DNA of 23,353 nt from Bacillota bacterium (GTDB lineage: Bacteria; Bacillota; Clostridia; DSM-8532). A program made the translations under genes and the position numbers. Position 1 is the stretch's first letter; each line of letters opens with the position of its first letter. Below the pieces are notes generated by a model that did no database searches, was not told the DNA's origin, and was given only the letters and a program-made list of their open reading frames with translations. Shown here one piece after another: positions 1-6,611 of this stretch. The stretch covers positions 1 through 23,353 of the forward strand of contig JAEYOK010000021.1 in NCBI GenBank assembly GCA_023411795.1, written 5' to 3'.

Positions 1-1
1 A

Positions 2-31
2 TTTTTGATTGATCGGGGGGGGGAAGAGTAA
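2..31 (+). CDS. Possible 3' end of the gene upstream of pyrD (partial)
   Basis: An open frame enters from the left edge and ends at a TAA (29-31) that directly abuts the pyrD ATG. Only about nine codons are visible, ending FLIDRGGEE. Type 1B pyrD is usually preceded by pyrK (the electron-transfer subunit), so this may be the pyrK C-terminus, but that rests on family context; nothing in nine residues proves it. The stretch contains a G9 run (15-23) that doubles as the purine-rich pyrD ribosome binding site. Confidence 0.35.
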   Translation, partial: FLIDRGGEE

Positions 32-949
32 ATGAGTAGTAATATTAATCTTGAAGTAAATATTGCGGGAATGAAACTAAAAAATCCTGTTATCGCAGCA
101 TCCGGAACCTTCGGATTCGGTCGCGAATATAGCAGATATTTCGATTTAAACAGACTTGGCGGTATAGCTGTAAAAGGTTTAACACCCCTTCCCAGAAAAG
201 GTAATCCTCCTCCCCGGATAGCCGAAACTCCGGCGGGCATTCTAAATAGTGTTGGACTTCAGAATCCGGGAGTTCATGCCTTTATAGAAAAAGAGATACC
301 ATTTCTGAGAAAATATGATACGGTCATAATAGCCAACGCGTCAGGAAACACAATAGAAGAATATGAGGGCATGGTAGAAACTCTTTCAAATGCCGATGTG
401 GACGCAATAGAGCTTAATCTTTCCTGCCCCAATGTAAATGAGGGCTGCATGAGTTTTGGAAGCTCAGCCGACGGCGTGTATAATGTGGTTTCGAGAGTAA
501 AAGAGAAAGCCGGAAAGCCTCTTATTGTAAAGCTTACCCCAAATGTCACCGATATAACTGAAATAGCTAAAGCTGCTGAGGCTGCAGGAGCTGATTCAGT
601 ATCTTTGATAAATACAATTCTGGGTATGGCTATAGATGCAAAAACCAGAAGACCTATACTGGGCAATGTCACAGGTGGACTTTCAGGTCCTGCTGTAAAG
701 CCCATTGCCCTACGAATGGTCTATCAGGTTTCAAAGGCGGTTAAAATACCGGTTATCGGGATGGGTGGAATATCTAACGGGACTGATGCCATCGAGTTCC
801 TTCTCGCGGGAGCTTCGGCCGTAATGGTTGGAACAGCCGGATTTGCCAATCCCATGGCATGGGTGGAGACAATTGACGGCATAGAGGATTATATGCTTAA
901 TAATGGAGTTAACTCTGTGACAGAACTAATCGGAGGACTGAAAGTGTGA
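32..949 (+). CDS. pyrD: Dihydroorotate dehydrogenase, type 1B catalytic subunit
   Basis: Oxidises dihydroorotate to orotate in cytoplasmic pyrimidine synthesis. Type 1B enzymes pass electrons through FMN to a PyrK FAD/FeS subunit and on to NAD+. The 305-residue protein is full length for the family. Visible hallmarks are the N-terminal NPVIAASGTFGFG stretch, the active-site loop NLSCPNV with Cys132 (cysteine is the catalytic base of class 1 enzymes; class 2 uses serine), LIVKLTPN, and the C-terminal phosphate/FMN-binding segment IPVIGMGGISNGTDA followed by GASAVMVGTA. The ATG is preceded by a G-rich tract plus AAGAG. The gene ends in a 4-bp GTGA overlap with the next gene, which implies translational coupling. 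It is probably part of a pyrimidine operon that begins left of the window. No promoter or pyrimidine attenuator is visible here. Confidence 0.95.
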   Translation: MSSNINLEVNIAGMKLKNPVIAASGTFGFGREYSRYFDLNRLGGIAVKGLTPLPRKGNPPPRIAETPAGILNSVGLQNPGVHAFIEKEIPFLRKYDTVIIANASGNTIEEYEGMVETLSNADVDAIELNLSCPNVNEGCMSFGSSADGVYNVVSRVKEKAGKPLIVKLTPNVTDITEIAKAAEAAGADSVSLINTILGMAIDAKTRRPILGNVTGGLSGPAVKPIALRMVYQVSKAVKIPVIGMGGISNGTDAIEFLLAGASAVMVGTAGFANPMAWVETIDGIEDYMLNNGVNSVTELIGGLKV

Positions 950-1818
950 ATCAGGAATTAATAGGCTATCTGTTTGAGACCAAGGCTATCAGGGTTTGCC
1001 CCAAGGACAAACCCTTTTGGTATACATCGGGGAAAATCGGTCCTTTTTATGTGAATACTCATTTTCTATATGGAAGCGAGGAAAAAGCCAATGACTTTTT
1101 AGCTCAGATTGACATGCTAAAAGATGATAAATTGGATTGTTCAAAAGAATTCCATAAAATTGCAAAAGAGAATTATATGAAAGACAGGATTTTTAAGGGT
1201 ACTATCGATGCTCTGGCAGACTATGTAAAGAAAAATCTTGACCTCGACAGAATAGACTATATATCCGGTGGTGAAAGACGGGACTGGTTTTTCTCATTTT
1301 TAGTAGCAGAACTTTTAGATAAACCTCACATCACACTTTTTAAAGATTTATCATCCGTTGTATATGATGGCGGGGAAGCAAAAGAAATAAAGGATCTTAA
1401 TGGTGCAAGCGTGCTCCATATTGCGGACCTTATCACAACGGCTTCAAGCTATGAACGAGCATGGGTCCCTGCTATACGAAGTATTAACGGTACGGTAAGA
1501 TGGAGCCTTGTCGTAGTTGATAGACTCCAGGGTGGTGAGGCGGTATTAAACGGCCTCGGTGTCGAATCCCATGCGTTGGTTACAATCGATTCTAACGTAT
1601 TCGACAAAGCTAGGGACGGAGGATATATCGACGATTCCCAATTGACACTTGTTTTGGATTATATGAAGAGCCCGGAAATCTCAATGAAAGAATTTTTAAA
1701 GAGCAATCCCTCATTTTTAAAGAAAGCTCTTGAGGCTGATACAAAAACGGCTCAGAGAGCGTTGCTCCTTATTCAGAGCAATTTTTACGATATTAACTCT
1801 TTTTTCACTAATGTTTAG
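946..1818 (+). CDS. Divergent orotate phosphoribosyltransferase-like protein
   Basis: The GTG start overlaps the pyrD stop (GTGA) and has a GGAGG site about 10 bases upstream. Position after pyrD and the fold signature point to orotate phosphoribosyltransferase (orotate + PRPP to OMP). There is an N-terminal segment FWYTSGKIGPFYVN, matching the substrate-side region of OPRT; a central ISGGERRDWFFSF (106-118), in the place of the OPRT GG...R segment; and VLHIADLITTASS (about 156-168), in the place of the PRPP motif. The protein is 290 aa, whereas typical bacterial OPRTs are about 180-230 aa. It carries an insertion of roughly 50-60 residues after the N-terminal segment and a C-terminal helical extension of about 60. 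The PRPP motif usually reads DD-x-x-TTG; here the first Asp is Ala160 and the final Gly is Ala166. It could be an active divergent PyrE, or a relative with a changed or regulatory role. Confidence 0.7.
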   Translation: MNQELIGYLFETKAIRVCPKDKPFWYTSGKIGPFYVNTHFLYGSEEKANDFLAQIDMLKDDKLDCSKEFHKIAKENYMKDRIFKGTIDALADYVKKNLDLDRIDYISGGERRDWFFSFLVAELLDKPHITLFKDLSSVVYDGGEAKEIKDLNGASVLHIADLITTASSYERAWVPAIRSINGTVRWSLVVVDRLQGGEAVLNGLGVESHALVTIDSNVFDKARDGGYIDDSQLTLVLDYMKSPEISMKEFLKSNPSFLKKALEADTKTAQRALLLIQSNFYDINSFFTNV

Positions 1819-1831
1819 GATAAGGATAAAA

Positions 1832-3205
1832 ATGAAGTTACCTGAATTTTTTACGGACAGCTTTCAGCAATTAATGGAAGAAAATGAATACAAGGCCTTC
1901 TATGAAGCCTTTGATGGTAAGCGCAATTTTGGTATCAGAGTCAATACATTAAAAATCCAGCCTGAAGAATTGCTTTCGTTAATAGATAAACAATTGGAGC
2001 CAATACCCTGGTCATCCAACGGATTCTATACTGAAGGTGAATCTTATGGCAAACACCCCGCATATCATGCGGGTCTTTATTATATTCAGGAGCCCAGTGC
2101 CATGATGCCGGCTCAAGCTCTTGCCCCTGAGCCCGGAGAAAAGGTTCTGGACTTATGCGCCGCACCCGGCGGAAAAACTACGGCAATGGGAAATCAAATG
2201 CTGAATGAAGGTCTATTGGTGTCAAACGATATAAGCCCCAAACGAGTAATAGTACTGGCTAAGAATGTTGAACTGATGGGCTTGACCAATTCCTTCATAA
2301 TCAATGAAAAACCGGAAAAGCTCAAGAACATTTATATTGAGTTTTTTGACCGCATACTTCTGGATGTCCCATGCTCAGGAGAAGGAATGTTCCGAAAGGA
2401 CAAGGAGGCTGTGCAGAGTTATTCTTCTCAGAAGATAGCCGAGTATGTTTCAATTCAGAGAAACATATTTGACTCCGCATATGCCATGCTAAAGCCCGGA
2501 GGAACTATGGTATATTCTACCTGCACCTTTAATCCGCATGAAAACGAGGAAAATATCGAGTTTTTCATTAAGAATTATGATATGGAAGTTGATAAATTGA
2601 ATCCTGTTGGTGGTTTTGAGCCATCCCGCAGTGCCTGGATCAAAACTAATGATAAACAATTAGATGGCGGTCTTCGTATGTGGCCACATAAAGCGCGTGG
2701 AGAGGGCCATTTTGTCTGCCGATTAAAGAAAAAGGGTATCAAACCCGAGAATAAATATCATGTTACCCGTACTGATTACACCTCGAAGGAAGCGGAAAAT
2801 GTCGCGAAAATCTATCGGGACTTTGCTTCGGAGAATATGAATAGATTTGAGGAAGGTGTTTTCCATCTAAAGGGCTCAGGTCTTTATCTTCTTCCGTCAT
2901 ACATGGAGGATATTCCGCCAGTTAGGTGGTATGAAGCAGGCCTTTATTTGGGAGAATGCAAGAATGGTCGGTTTGAGCCATCCCAGGCCTTATTAATGGC
3001 TTCTAAACCTAAGGACTTTAAGAGAAGTATCAGATTTGATAGAAACGATCAGAGCTTATTTCGTTATTTAAGGGGAGAAACCCTTTTCAACAAAGGGTCC
3101 AAGGGCTTTGGGGCGGTCTGCTATGAGGATTATCCCTTGGGATGGGTAAAACAGGACGGAGAAATACTTAAAAACCTATATCCAAAAGGCTGGAGGATGA
3201 TGTAA
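1832..3205 (+). CDS. RsmF/NOL1/NOP2/sun-family RNA m5C methyltransferase
   Basis: Predicted to methylate C5 of a cytosine in rRNA (or tRNA) using SAM. The SAM-binding motif VLDLCAAPGGKT (about 105-116) is textbook for this family. Both catalytic cysteines are present: Cys181 in DVPCSGEGMF (motif IV) and Cys231 in STCTFNPHENE (motif VI). The C-terminal 170 residues, ending KGWRMM, fit the RsmF-type RNA-binding extension, and 457 aa is the usual RsmF length. The open frame extends back to 1730 inside the previous gene. I chose ATG 1832 because the upstream AGGATAAGG is a suitable ribosome site and the extra residues are unlike the family; ATG 1811 is an alternative. It begins 13 bases after the OPRT-like gene and its TAA shares one base with the next ATG (TAATG), so it is in the same transcription unit. 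The exact rRNA target cannot be read from sequence. Confidence 0.88.
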   Translation: MKLPEFFTDSFQQLMEENEYKAFYEAFDGKRNFGIRVNTLKIQPEELLSLIDKQLEPIPWSSNGFYTEGESYGKHPAYHAGLYYIQEPSAMMPAQALAPEPGEKVLDLCAAPGGKTTAMGNQMLNEGLLVSNDISPKRVIVLAKNVELMGLTNSFIINEKPEKLKNIYIEFFDRILLDVPCSGEGMFRKDKEAVQSYSSQKIAEYVSIQRNIFDSAYAMLKPGGTMVYSTCTFNPHENEENIEFFIKNYDMEVDKLNPVGGFEPSRSAWIKTNDKQLDGGLRMWPHKARGEGHFVCRLKKKGIKPENKYHVTRTDYTSKEAENVAKIYRDFASENMNRFEEGVFHLKGSGLYLLPSYMEDIPPVRWYEAGLYLGECKNGRFEPSQALLMASKPKDFKRSIRFDRNDQSLFRYLRGETLFNKGSKGFGAVCYEDYPLGWVKQDGEILKNLYPKGWRMM

Positions 3206-3918
3206 TGCCAAAGCTAAGGCTGGATAAATTTTTAAGGGCTCAGGGCATAGCTACCCGAAGCGAGATTAAAGACCTTATCAGAAAAGGTATGGTCCTAATT
3301 AATAATAATGTGGTTAAGGACCCGGCCACTCATTTAATTACTGAAAGCGATATTGTTAAGGTAAATGGGGAGCAGATTTGTTATAAAGAATTTGTCTATT
3401 ATATGCTAAACAAACCGAAAGGAATAATAACAGCGACCGAGGATAGAGACACTAAAACGGTGCTGGATTTATTCCCCGAACAGATAAAACGCAGGGATGT
3501 GTTTCCGGTCGGGCGATTGGATAAGGATACCGAGGGACTATTAATCGTTACCGATAACGGGACTTTTGCCCATGACCTTCTCTCGCCTAAAAAACATGTG
3601 ACAAAGTTGTATGAAGCAGTCCTTGATAGGTATCCAGGAGAACGGGCAATAAAAGCCTTTGAAGAAGGCGTGGATATAGGTGATTATATTGCATTGCCTG
3701 CGCGGTTGAAATATATTTCTATTGCCAATCCGGTAATCGCCCATGTAGAGATTTATGAGGGTAAATTTCATCAGGTAAAACGTATGTTCAAAGCGGTCGG
3801 AGCAACGGTCATTGAATTAAAACGCCTTCGTATGGGAGAGGTTTGGTTGGATGAATCGCTTAAGCCGGGTGAATACAGGGAGATGACCGAAGAGGAAATT
3901 GACTTATTAATCAGGTAA
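3205..3918 (+). CDS. RsuA/RluB/E/F-family rRNA pseudouridine synthase
   Basis: Isomerises a uridine in rRNA to pseudouridine. The N-terminus (2-53) is an S4 RNA-binding domain (LRLDKFLRAQGIATRSE...IRKGMVLINN). The catalytic domain carries GRLDKDTEGLLIVTDNG with the catalytic Asp106, and the downstream EGKFHQVKRMFKAVG is the conserved RsuA-family segment. The length of 237 aa is normal. Start at ATG 3205 overlaps the upstream stop by one base and has GGAGG (3192-3196) just upstream. It is the last gene of the overlapping pyrD-OPRT-RsmF-RsuA run. An RsuA role (16S Psi516) is the likeliest specific function by length and architecture, but RluB/RluF-type specificity cannot be excluded. Confidence 0.9.
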   Translation: MPKLRLDKFLRAQGIATRSEIKDLIRKGMVLINNNVVKDPATHLITESDIVKVNGEQICYKEFVYYMLNKPKGIITATEDRDTKTVLDLFPEQIKRRDVFPVGRLDKDTEGLLIVTDNGTFAHDLLSPKKHVTKLYEAVLDRYPGERAIKAFEEGVDIGDYIALPARLKYISIANPVIAHVEIYEGKFHQVKRMFKAVGATVIELKRLRMGEVWLDESLKPGEYREMTEEEIDLLIR

Positions 3919-3981
3919 TTCGAGGCAATTGTGCCGTGAGTGATGTCAACTGGCGTCAGCGAAGCAAGGATTGCGTAGCTA

Positions 3982-4100
3982 GAACACAAGGGGACGGTTC
4001 ATCTGTGTTCTTTACAAAAACGATTCTGTCAAGATAAGGGTAAATAATATTACAAGCAATAACCAAAGAAAGAACACAGAGGAACCGTCCCCTTGTGTTC
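3982..4100. repeat. Pair of inverted REP-like palindromic repeats
   Basis: Two 32-base copies, 3982-4013 and 4069-4100, are reverse complements with one mismatch (A at 4001 against C in the other copy) and are separated by 55 bases. Each copy is itself palindromic at its ends (GAACACA ... TGTGTTC) around a GGGGACGGTTC core. The arrangement resembles paired REP/BIME-type repeats, which often lie between genes in Clostridia. No T-run follows, so it is not a standard terminator, although the RNA could fold into a very long hairpin. The second copy ends 16 bases before the start codon of the next gene. Confidence 0.8.
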
Positions 4101-4116
4101 ACAGGGAGATGCTCAT

Positions 4117-5316
4117 ATGGATAAACAGGCAGTGCAAAAACTTAATTTAATGCTTCAGGGAATAGCAGTCAGACTAACTGAAGAAATAGAATATTTCGAA
4201 GGAATGACAGGCGATTTTAAGTCCGGCACAAAGGTCTTCCCTTTAAAATGCGAGCAAGATGGGGAGGAGCTTAAGATAAGCTTCGAAGGAAGAGTTGTTA
4301 AAGCTCTTCCCAATGAGATTCCCGGAATCATCTCCGATTTTACAACGCCCTATGAGAAGGTTACACTATATTACAAAAGTCGTGGCGAGATGCTTATTAT
4401 CGAGGCTGACAGTAAAAATGTGTCAATGAAAACCAAAACACTGGAAGAAGACAAGGAAATGATGATTAAGAGCCACGCCGATACGGGCACTATTTCGGGA
4501 CGTGACTATCTGATTAAGCCCGGAAAAGCAGACAAGCTTCTGAAGGCTATCAACATTATGGCAGATAACGGTAAAATCAAGAATGATATGATTCGTAAAT
4601 ATAATCAGATTGATCATTTTGTAGAGCTTATAGAGCCAATGCTAAAAGATTTAATGAAAGGTCGTAATGAGCTCCGGGTTGTGGACTGCGCCTGCGGAAA
4701 ATCATATCTTTCGTTTGTATTGAATTATTATTTAAAAGAGGTTATGAAAATTAACTGTAAATTTACCGGAATAGATATATCTGACGGCGTTATAAAATCC
4801 TCTCGTAAGATTGCGGAAACGCTTGGATATCGTAACATGGATTTCATAACGGGAGATATTCGAACACTCCTATATCAAGATGAAGGTGGCACTGTTATCC
4901 AGCCTGATTTGGTCATCAGCCTTCATGCCTGTGATGTAGCTACCGATTTTGCTTTGGCCTATGGAATACGGAACAAGGCGAGAGGTATAGTAGCTGTTCC
5001 ATGCTGTCACAGTGAGCTTTTGAATCAGTATTCTTATGAACCCTTCAATGAAATCATCAAGCATGGGGTTTTTAAAGCAAGACTTGCTGATATTCTCACT
5101 GACGGGTTGAGATGTATGATACTTGAAGCCTTTGGATATGATGTTTCAGCTGTTGAATATGTCTCGCCTCTTGATACCCCCAAGAATCTATTAATACGTT
5201 CTTTGCTTACAGGTAAGTTCAATGGTGGGAAATATGAAGTATGTCTAGATATGTCAAAAAAACTCGATTCTGAGCCTATGTTGATAAAGGAGACAGTCAA
5301 TTTGCATAAAAGGTGA
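4117..5316 (+). CDS. SAM-dependent methyltransferase, Methyltransf_32-type
   Basis: A cytoplasmic class I SAM methyltransferase of 399 aa. The SAM motif I is VVDCACGKSYLSF (about 188-200), followed by FTGIDIS (acidic end of strand 2), a late motif DLVISLHACDVATD (about 264-277) and VPCCHSE (about 294-300). The LHAC and PCCH combination matches the Methyltransf_32 family (related to GSTCD/METTL25-like proteins). The N-terminal 150 residues have no family I recognise. A longer frame starts at TTG 4093 inside the repeat, but ATG 4117 has AGGGAG at the right distance and avoids translating the repeat. The substrate is unknown; an RNA substrate is plausible because RNA-modification genes lie on both sides. 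It stands alone between the REP-like repeats and the CBM gene. Confidence 0.8.
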   Translation: MDKQAVQKLNLMLQGIAVRLTEEIEYFEGMTGDFKSGTKVFPLKCEQDGEELKISFEGRVVKALPNEIPGIISDFTTPYEKVTLYYKSRGEMLIIEADSKNVSMKTKTLEEDKEMMIKSHADTGTISGRDYLIKPGKADKLLKAINIMADNGKIKNDMIRKYNQIDHFVELIEPMLKDLMKGRNELRVVDCACGKSYLSFVLNYYLKEVMKINCKFTGIDISDGVIKSSRKIAETLGYRNMDFITGDIRTLLYQDEGGTVIQPDLVISLHACDVATDFALAYGIRNKARGIVAVPCCHSELLNQYSYEPFNEIIKHGVFKARLADILTDGLRCMILEAFGYDVSAVEYVSPLDTPKNLLIRSLLTGKFNGGKYEVCLDMSKKLDSEPMLIKETVNLHKR

Positions 5317-5366
5317 CCTCGCTTTATGTATATTTTTACTCATCACTCCAAACTTTTCTTTACAGC

Positions 5367-5395
5367 TTTACTATAAAAATGCGTCAAGCTATAAT
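5367..5395 (+). promoter_or_regulatory. Probable sigma-A promoter of the CBM protein gene
   Basis: TTTACT (5367-5372) and TATAAT (5390-5395) are separated by 17 bases. Transcription would start near 5402, about 40 bases before the ATG at 5443, which has AAAGGAGTGG (5427-5436) in front. Confidence 0.5.
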
Positions 5396-5442
5396 TTGGT
5401 TATGGAAAGATAAGGAAAACAGGATAAAGGAGTGGATGAATA

Positions 5443-6030
5443 ATGAAAAAAGGTATTTATGACGAAAACGGAGTCAAGCTTTCCAAGCAATCCGCTAAAA
5501 TAGGCGATAAAGTTGAGCTTATATACAATGGTCTTCTGAAAAATTCCGGTGCGACCGAAGTAAAAGCCCATATTGGCTATAATGAAGGCTGGGATGAAAT
5601 TCAAACCCTTGATATGGAGCTTAAAGACGATGCTTTTACGGTAAACTTAACCTTAACTAATTCAGGTACTCTGAAATGCGCATTTGTTGATCCATTGGGA
5701 AACTGGGACAATAATTCGGGTGAGAATTATAGTTTTAAGGTAGCTAAGACGACTCAAGCAAAGAAGGCATCTGTAGCTAAAAAAGAGCCGGCAACCAAAA
5801 AGACTCCGACTGCTAAAAAAGCACCCGCAACCAAAAAAACCTCTACAGCTAAAGAAGTGACCGAAGAGGAAAAACCTGCAGTATCAAAGAAAGCTAAGAC
5901 TGCTTCCGATTTACAGGCTGCAGAAATTAAAAAAGCAAAGAAAGAGGCAGCCCCCTCAAAGAAGACTGGCAGTACTAAACAGGTTTCTGCTGATAAAAAG
6001 GCCTCAAAACCCGCAAAAGAGAAGAAATAG
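5443..6030 (+). CDS. CBM25-like domain protein with Lys/Ala-rich H1-like tail
   Basis: The N-terminal half (about 1-103) looks like a starch-binding carbohydrate-binding module of family 25: KVELIYNGLL, then KAHIGYNEGWDEIQ, then FVDPLGNWDNNSGENYSFKV, where the aromatic residues and the final NY segment are typical of the family. From about residue 104 the protein changes to a low-complexity tail rich in Lys, Ala, Thr and Pro that resembles histone H1 or bacterial HU/H1-like tails. A 30-base unit recurs with changes 36 bases apart (5788-5817 and 5824-5853), encoding PATKKTPTAK and PATKKTSTAK. There is no signal peptide, so it is probably cytoplasmic. It has its own promoter-like sequence and a strong ribosome site. 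A role in binding glycogen or another intracellular glucan, with the basic tail contacting nucleic acid or another polyanion, is inference. The CBM call comes from motif resemblance only. Confidence 0.7.
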   Translation: MKKGIYDENGVKLSKQSAKIGDKVELIYNGLLKNSGATEVKAHIGYNEGWDEIQTLDMELKDDAFTVNLTLTNSGTLKCAFVDPLGNWDNNSGENYSFKVAKTTQAKKASVAKKEPATKKTPTAKKAPATKKTSTAKEVTEEEKPAVSKKAKTASDLQAAEIKKAKKEAAPSKKTGSTKQVSADKKASKPAKEKK

Positions 6031-6032
6031 AC

Positions 6033-6067
6033 TGTCGCGGGGACGTTTCGACTGTCCCCCCATGACA
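6033..6067. repeat. REP-like palindrome related to the 3982-4100 repeats
   Basis: TGTC (6033-6036) pairs with GACA (6064-6067), and GGGGAC (6039-6044) pairs with GTCCCC (6054-6059), giving a stem-loop three bases after the stop codon of the CBM gene. The GGGGAC/GTCCCC core is shared with the repeat pair at 3982-4100. There is no T-run, so it is not a standard intrinsic terminator. Confidence 0.6.
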
Positions 6068-6148
6068 CAGCCATTATATTAGTAAAAATTGTAGATATTG
6101 GGGCTAAAAAAATTATTAATTTACAGCTATAAATCGTCGATAACTTGC

Positions 6149-6177
6149 TTGACAAGCAGGGGTCACTTAAGTATAAT
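6149..6177 (+). promoter_or_regulatory. Consensus sigma-A promoter of tRNA-Gly
   Basis: TTGACA (6149-6154) and TATAAT (6172-6177) are exact consensus boxes with a 17-base spacer. They lie 37 bases before the tRNA. Confidence 0.9.
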
Positions 6178-6214
6178 AGACAATGCGACGTAAAAAGCGC
6201 CGAAAAATTAATAT

Positions 6215-6288
6215 GCGGGTGTAGTTCAGTGGTAGAACTCCAGCCTTCCAAGCTGGTCGTGAGGGTTCGATTCCCTTCACCCGCTCCA
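6215..6288 (+). tRNA. tRNA-Gly (anticodon TCC)
   Basis: A 74-base cloverleaf. The acceptor stem is GCGGGTG/CACCCGC. The anticodon stem CCAGC/GCTGG encloses the loop CTTCCAA, with TCC at 6247-6249. The T arm contains TTCGATT, and CCA is encoded at 6286-6288. Confidence 0.97.
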
Positions 6289-6315
6289 ATCCTTAAAATA
6301 ATAGGTACATTTTAT

Positions 6316-6344
6316 AACTCACCGGATTACTGGTGAGTTTTTTT
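6316..6344 (+). terminator. Rho-independent terminator after tRNA-Gly
   Basis: AACTCACC (6316-6323) pairs with GGTGAGTT (6332-6339). The stem can extend inward by two more pairs to an ATTA tetraloop. A run of seven T begins within the 3' arm (6338-6344). Confidence 0.92.
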
Positions 6345-6611
6345 CATTATATTTCAGCTTTTGGGCTTAGAATTTAATCATTCCAAATAAATTGATTTTC
6401 ATTTGGGTAAGAATAATATAACCTAGGAGACTGGTTATTCTAAGGCGCGTGAATAGCCATTTCTGAACCAGGTGCGTGAAGTGCTTCGTGCAACACTTTA
6501 AGAAGCGGAAGAGCGTTGCAAGATGGTGCTATGATAAAGGAAATCATCATTTGTGGGAATAATATGTTATACTTACTATTGAAAAGATTTAACTTTTGGG
6601 TGGGTGTTTCT
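6345..6611. other. Gene-free spacer before nadE with weak secondary structure
   Basis: No convincing gene is present. ATAACC (6418-6423) pairs with GGTTAT (6433-6438). GGCGCGTGAA (6444-6453) recurs as GGTGCGTGAA (6471-6480). An imperfect hairpin joins CAACACT to AGCGTTG around 6490-6517. An extended -10-like TGTTATACT (6565-6573) could be the nadE promoter, but no good -35 is seen. I recognise no known riboswitch. Confidence 0.4.

Noticed and set aside
274..705. Minus-strand open frame of 143 codons inside pyrD
   Set aside because: It is a shadow of a conserved gene, with no ribosome site or recognised motif.
4093..4116. TTG-initiated N-terminal extension of the Methyltransf_32 protein
   Set aside because: It would translate the end of the REP-like repeat and lacks a ribosome site; ATG 4117 has AGGGAG at a proper distance.
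5754..6251. A 165-codon open frame on the minus strand opposite the CBM protein tail
   Set aside because: It is the antisense of a Lys/Ala-rich low-complexity sequence, which rarely contains stops in that frame, and it runs into the tRNA-Gly gene. No ribosome site or family match.
6145..6336. Open frame of 63 codons across tRNA-Gly
   Set aside because: It translates the tRNA and its terminator (the ending VRVRFPSPAP is typical of tRNA read-through) and has no ribosome site.
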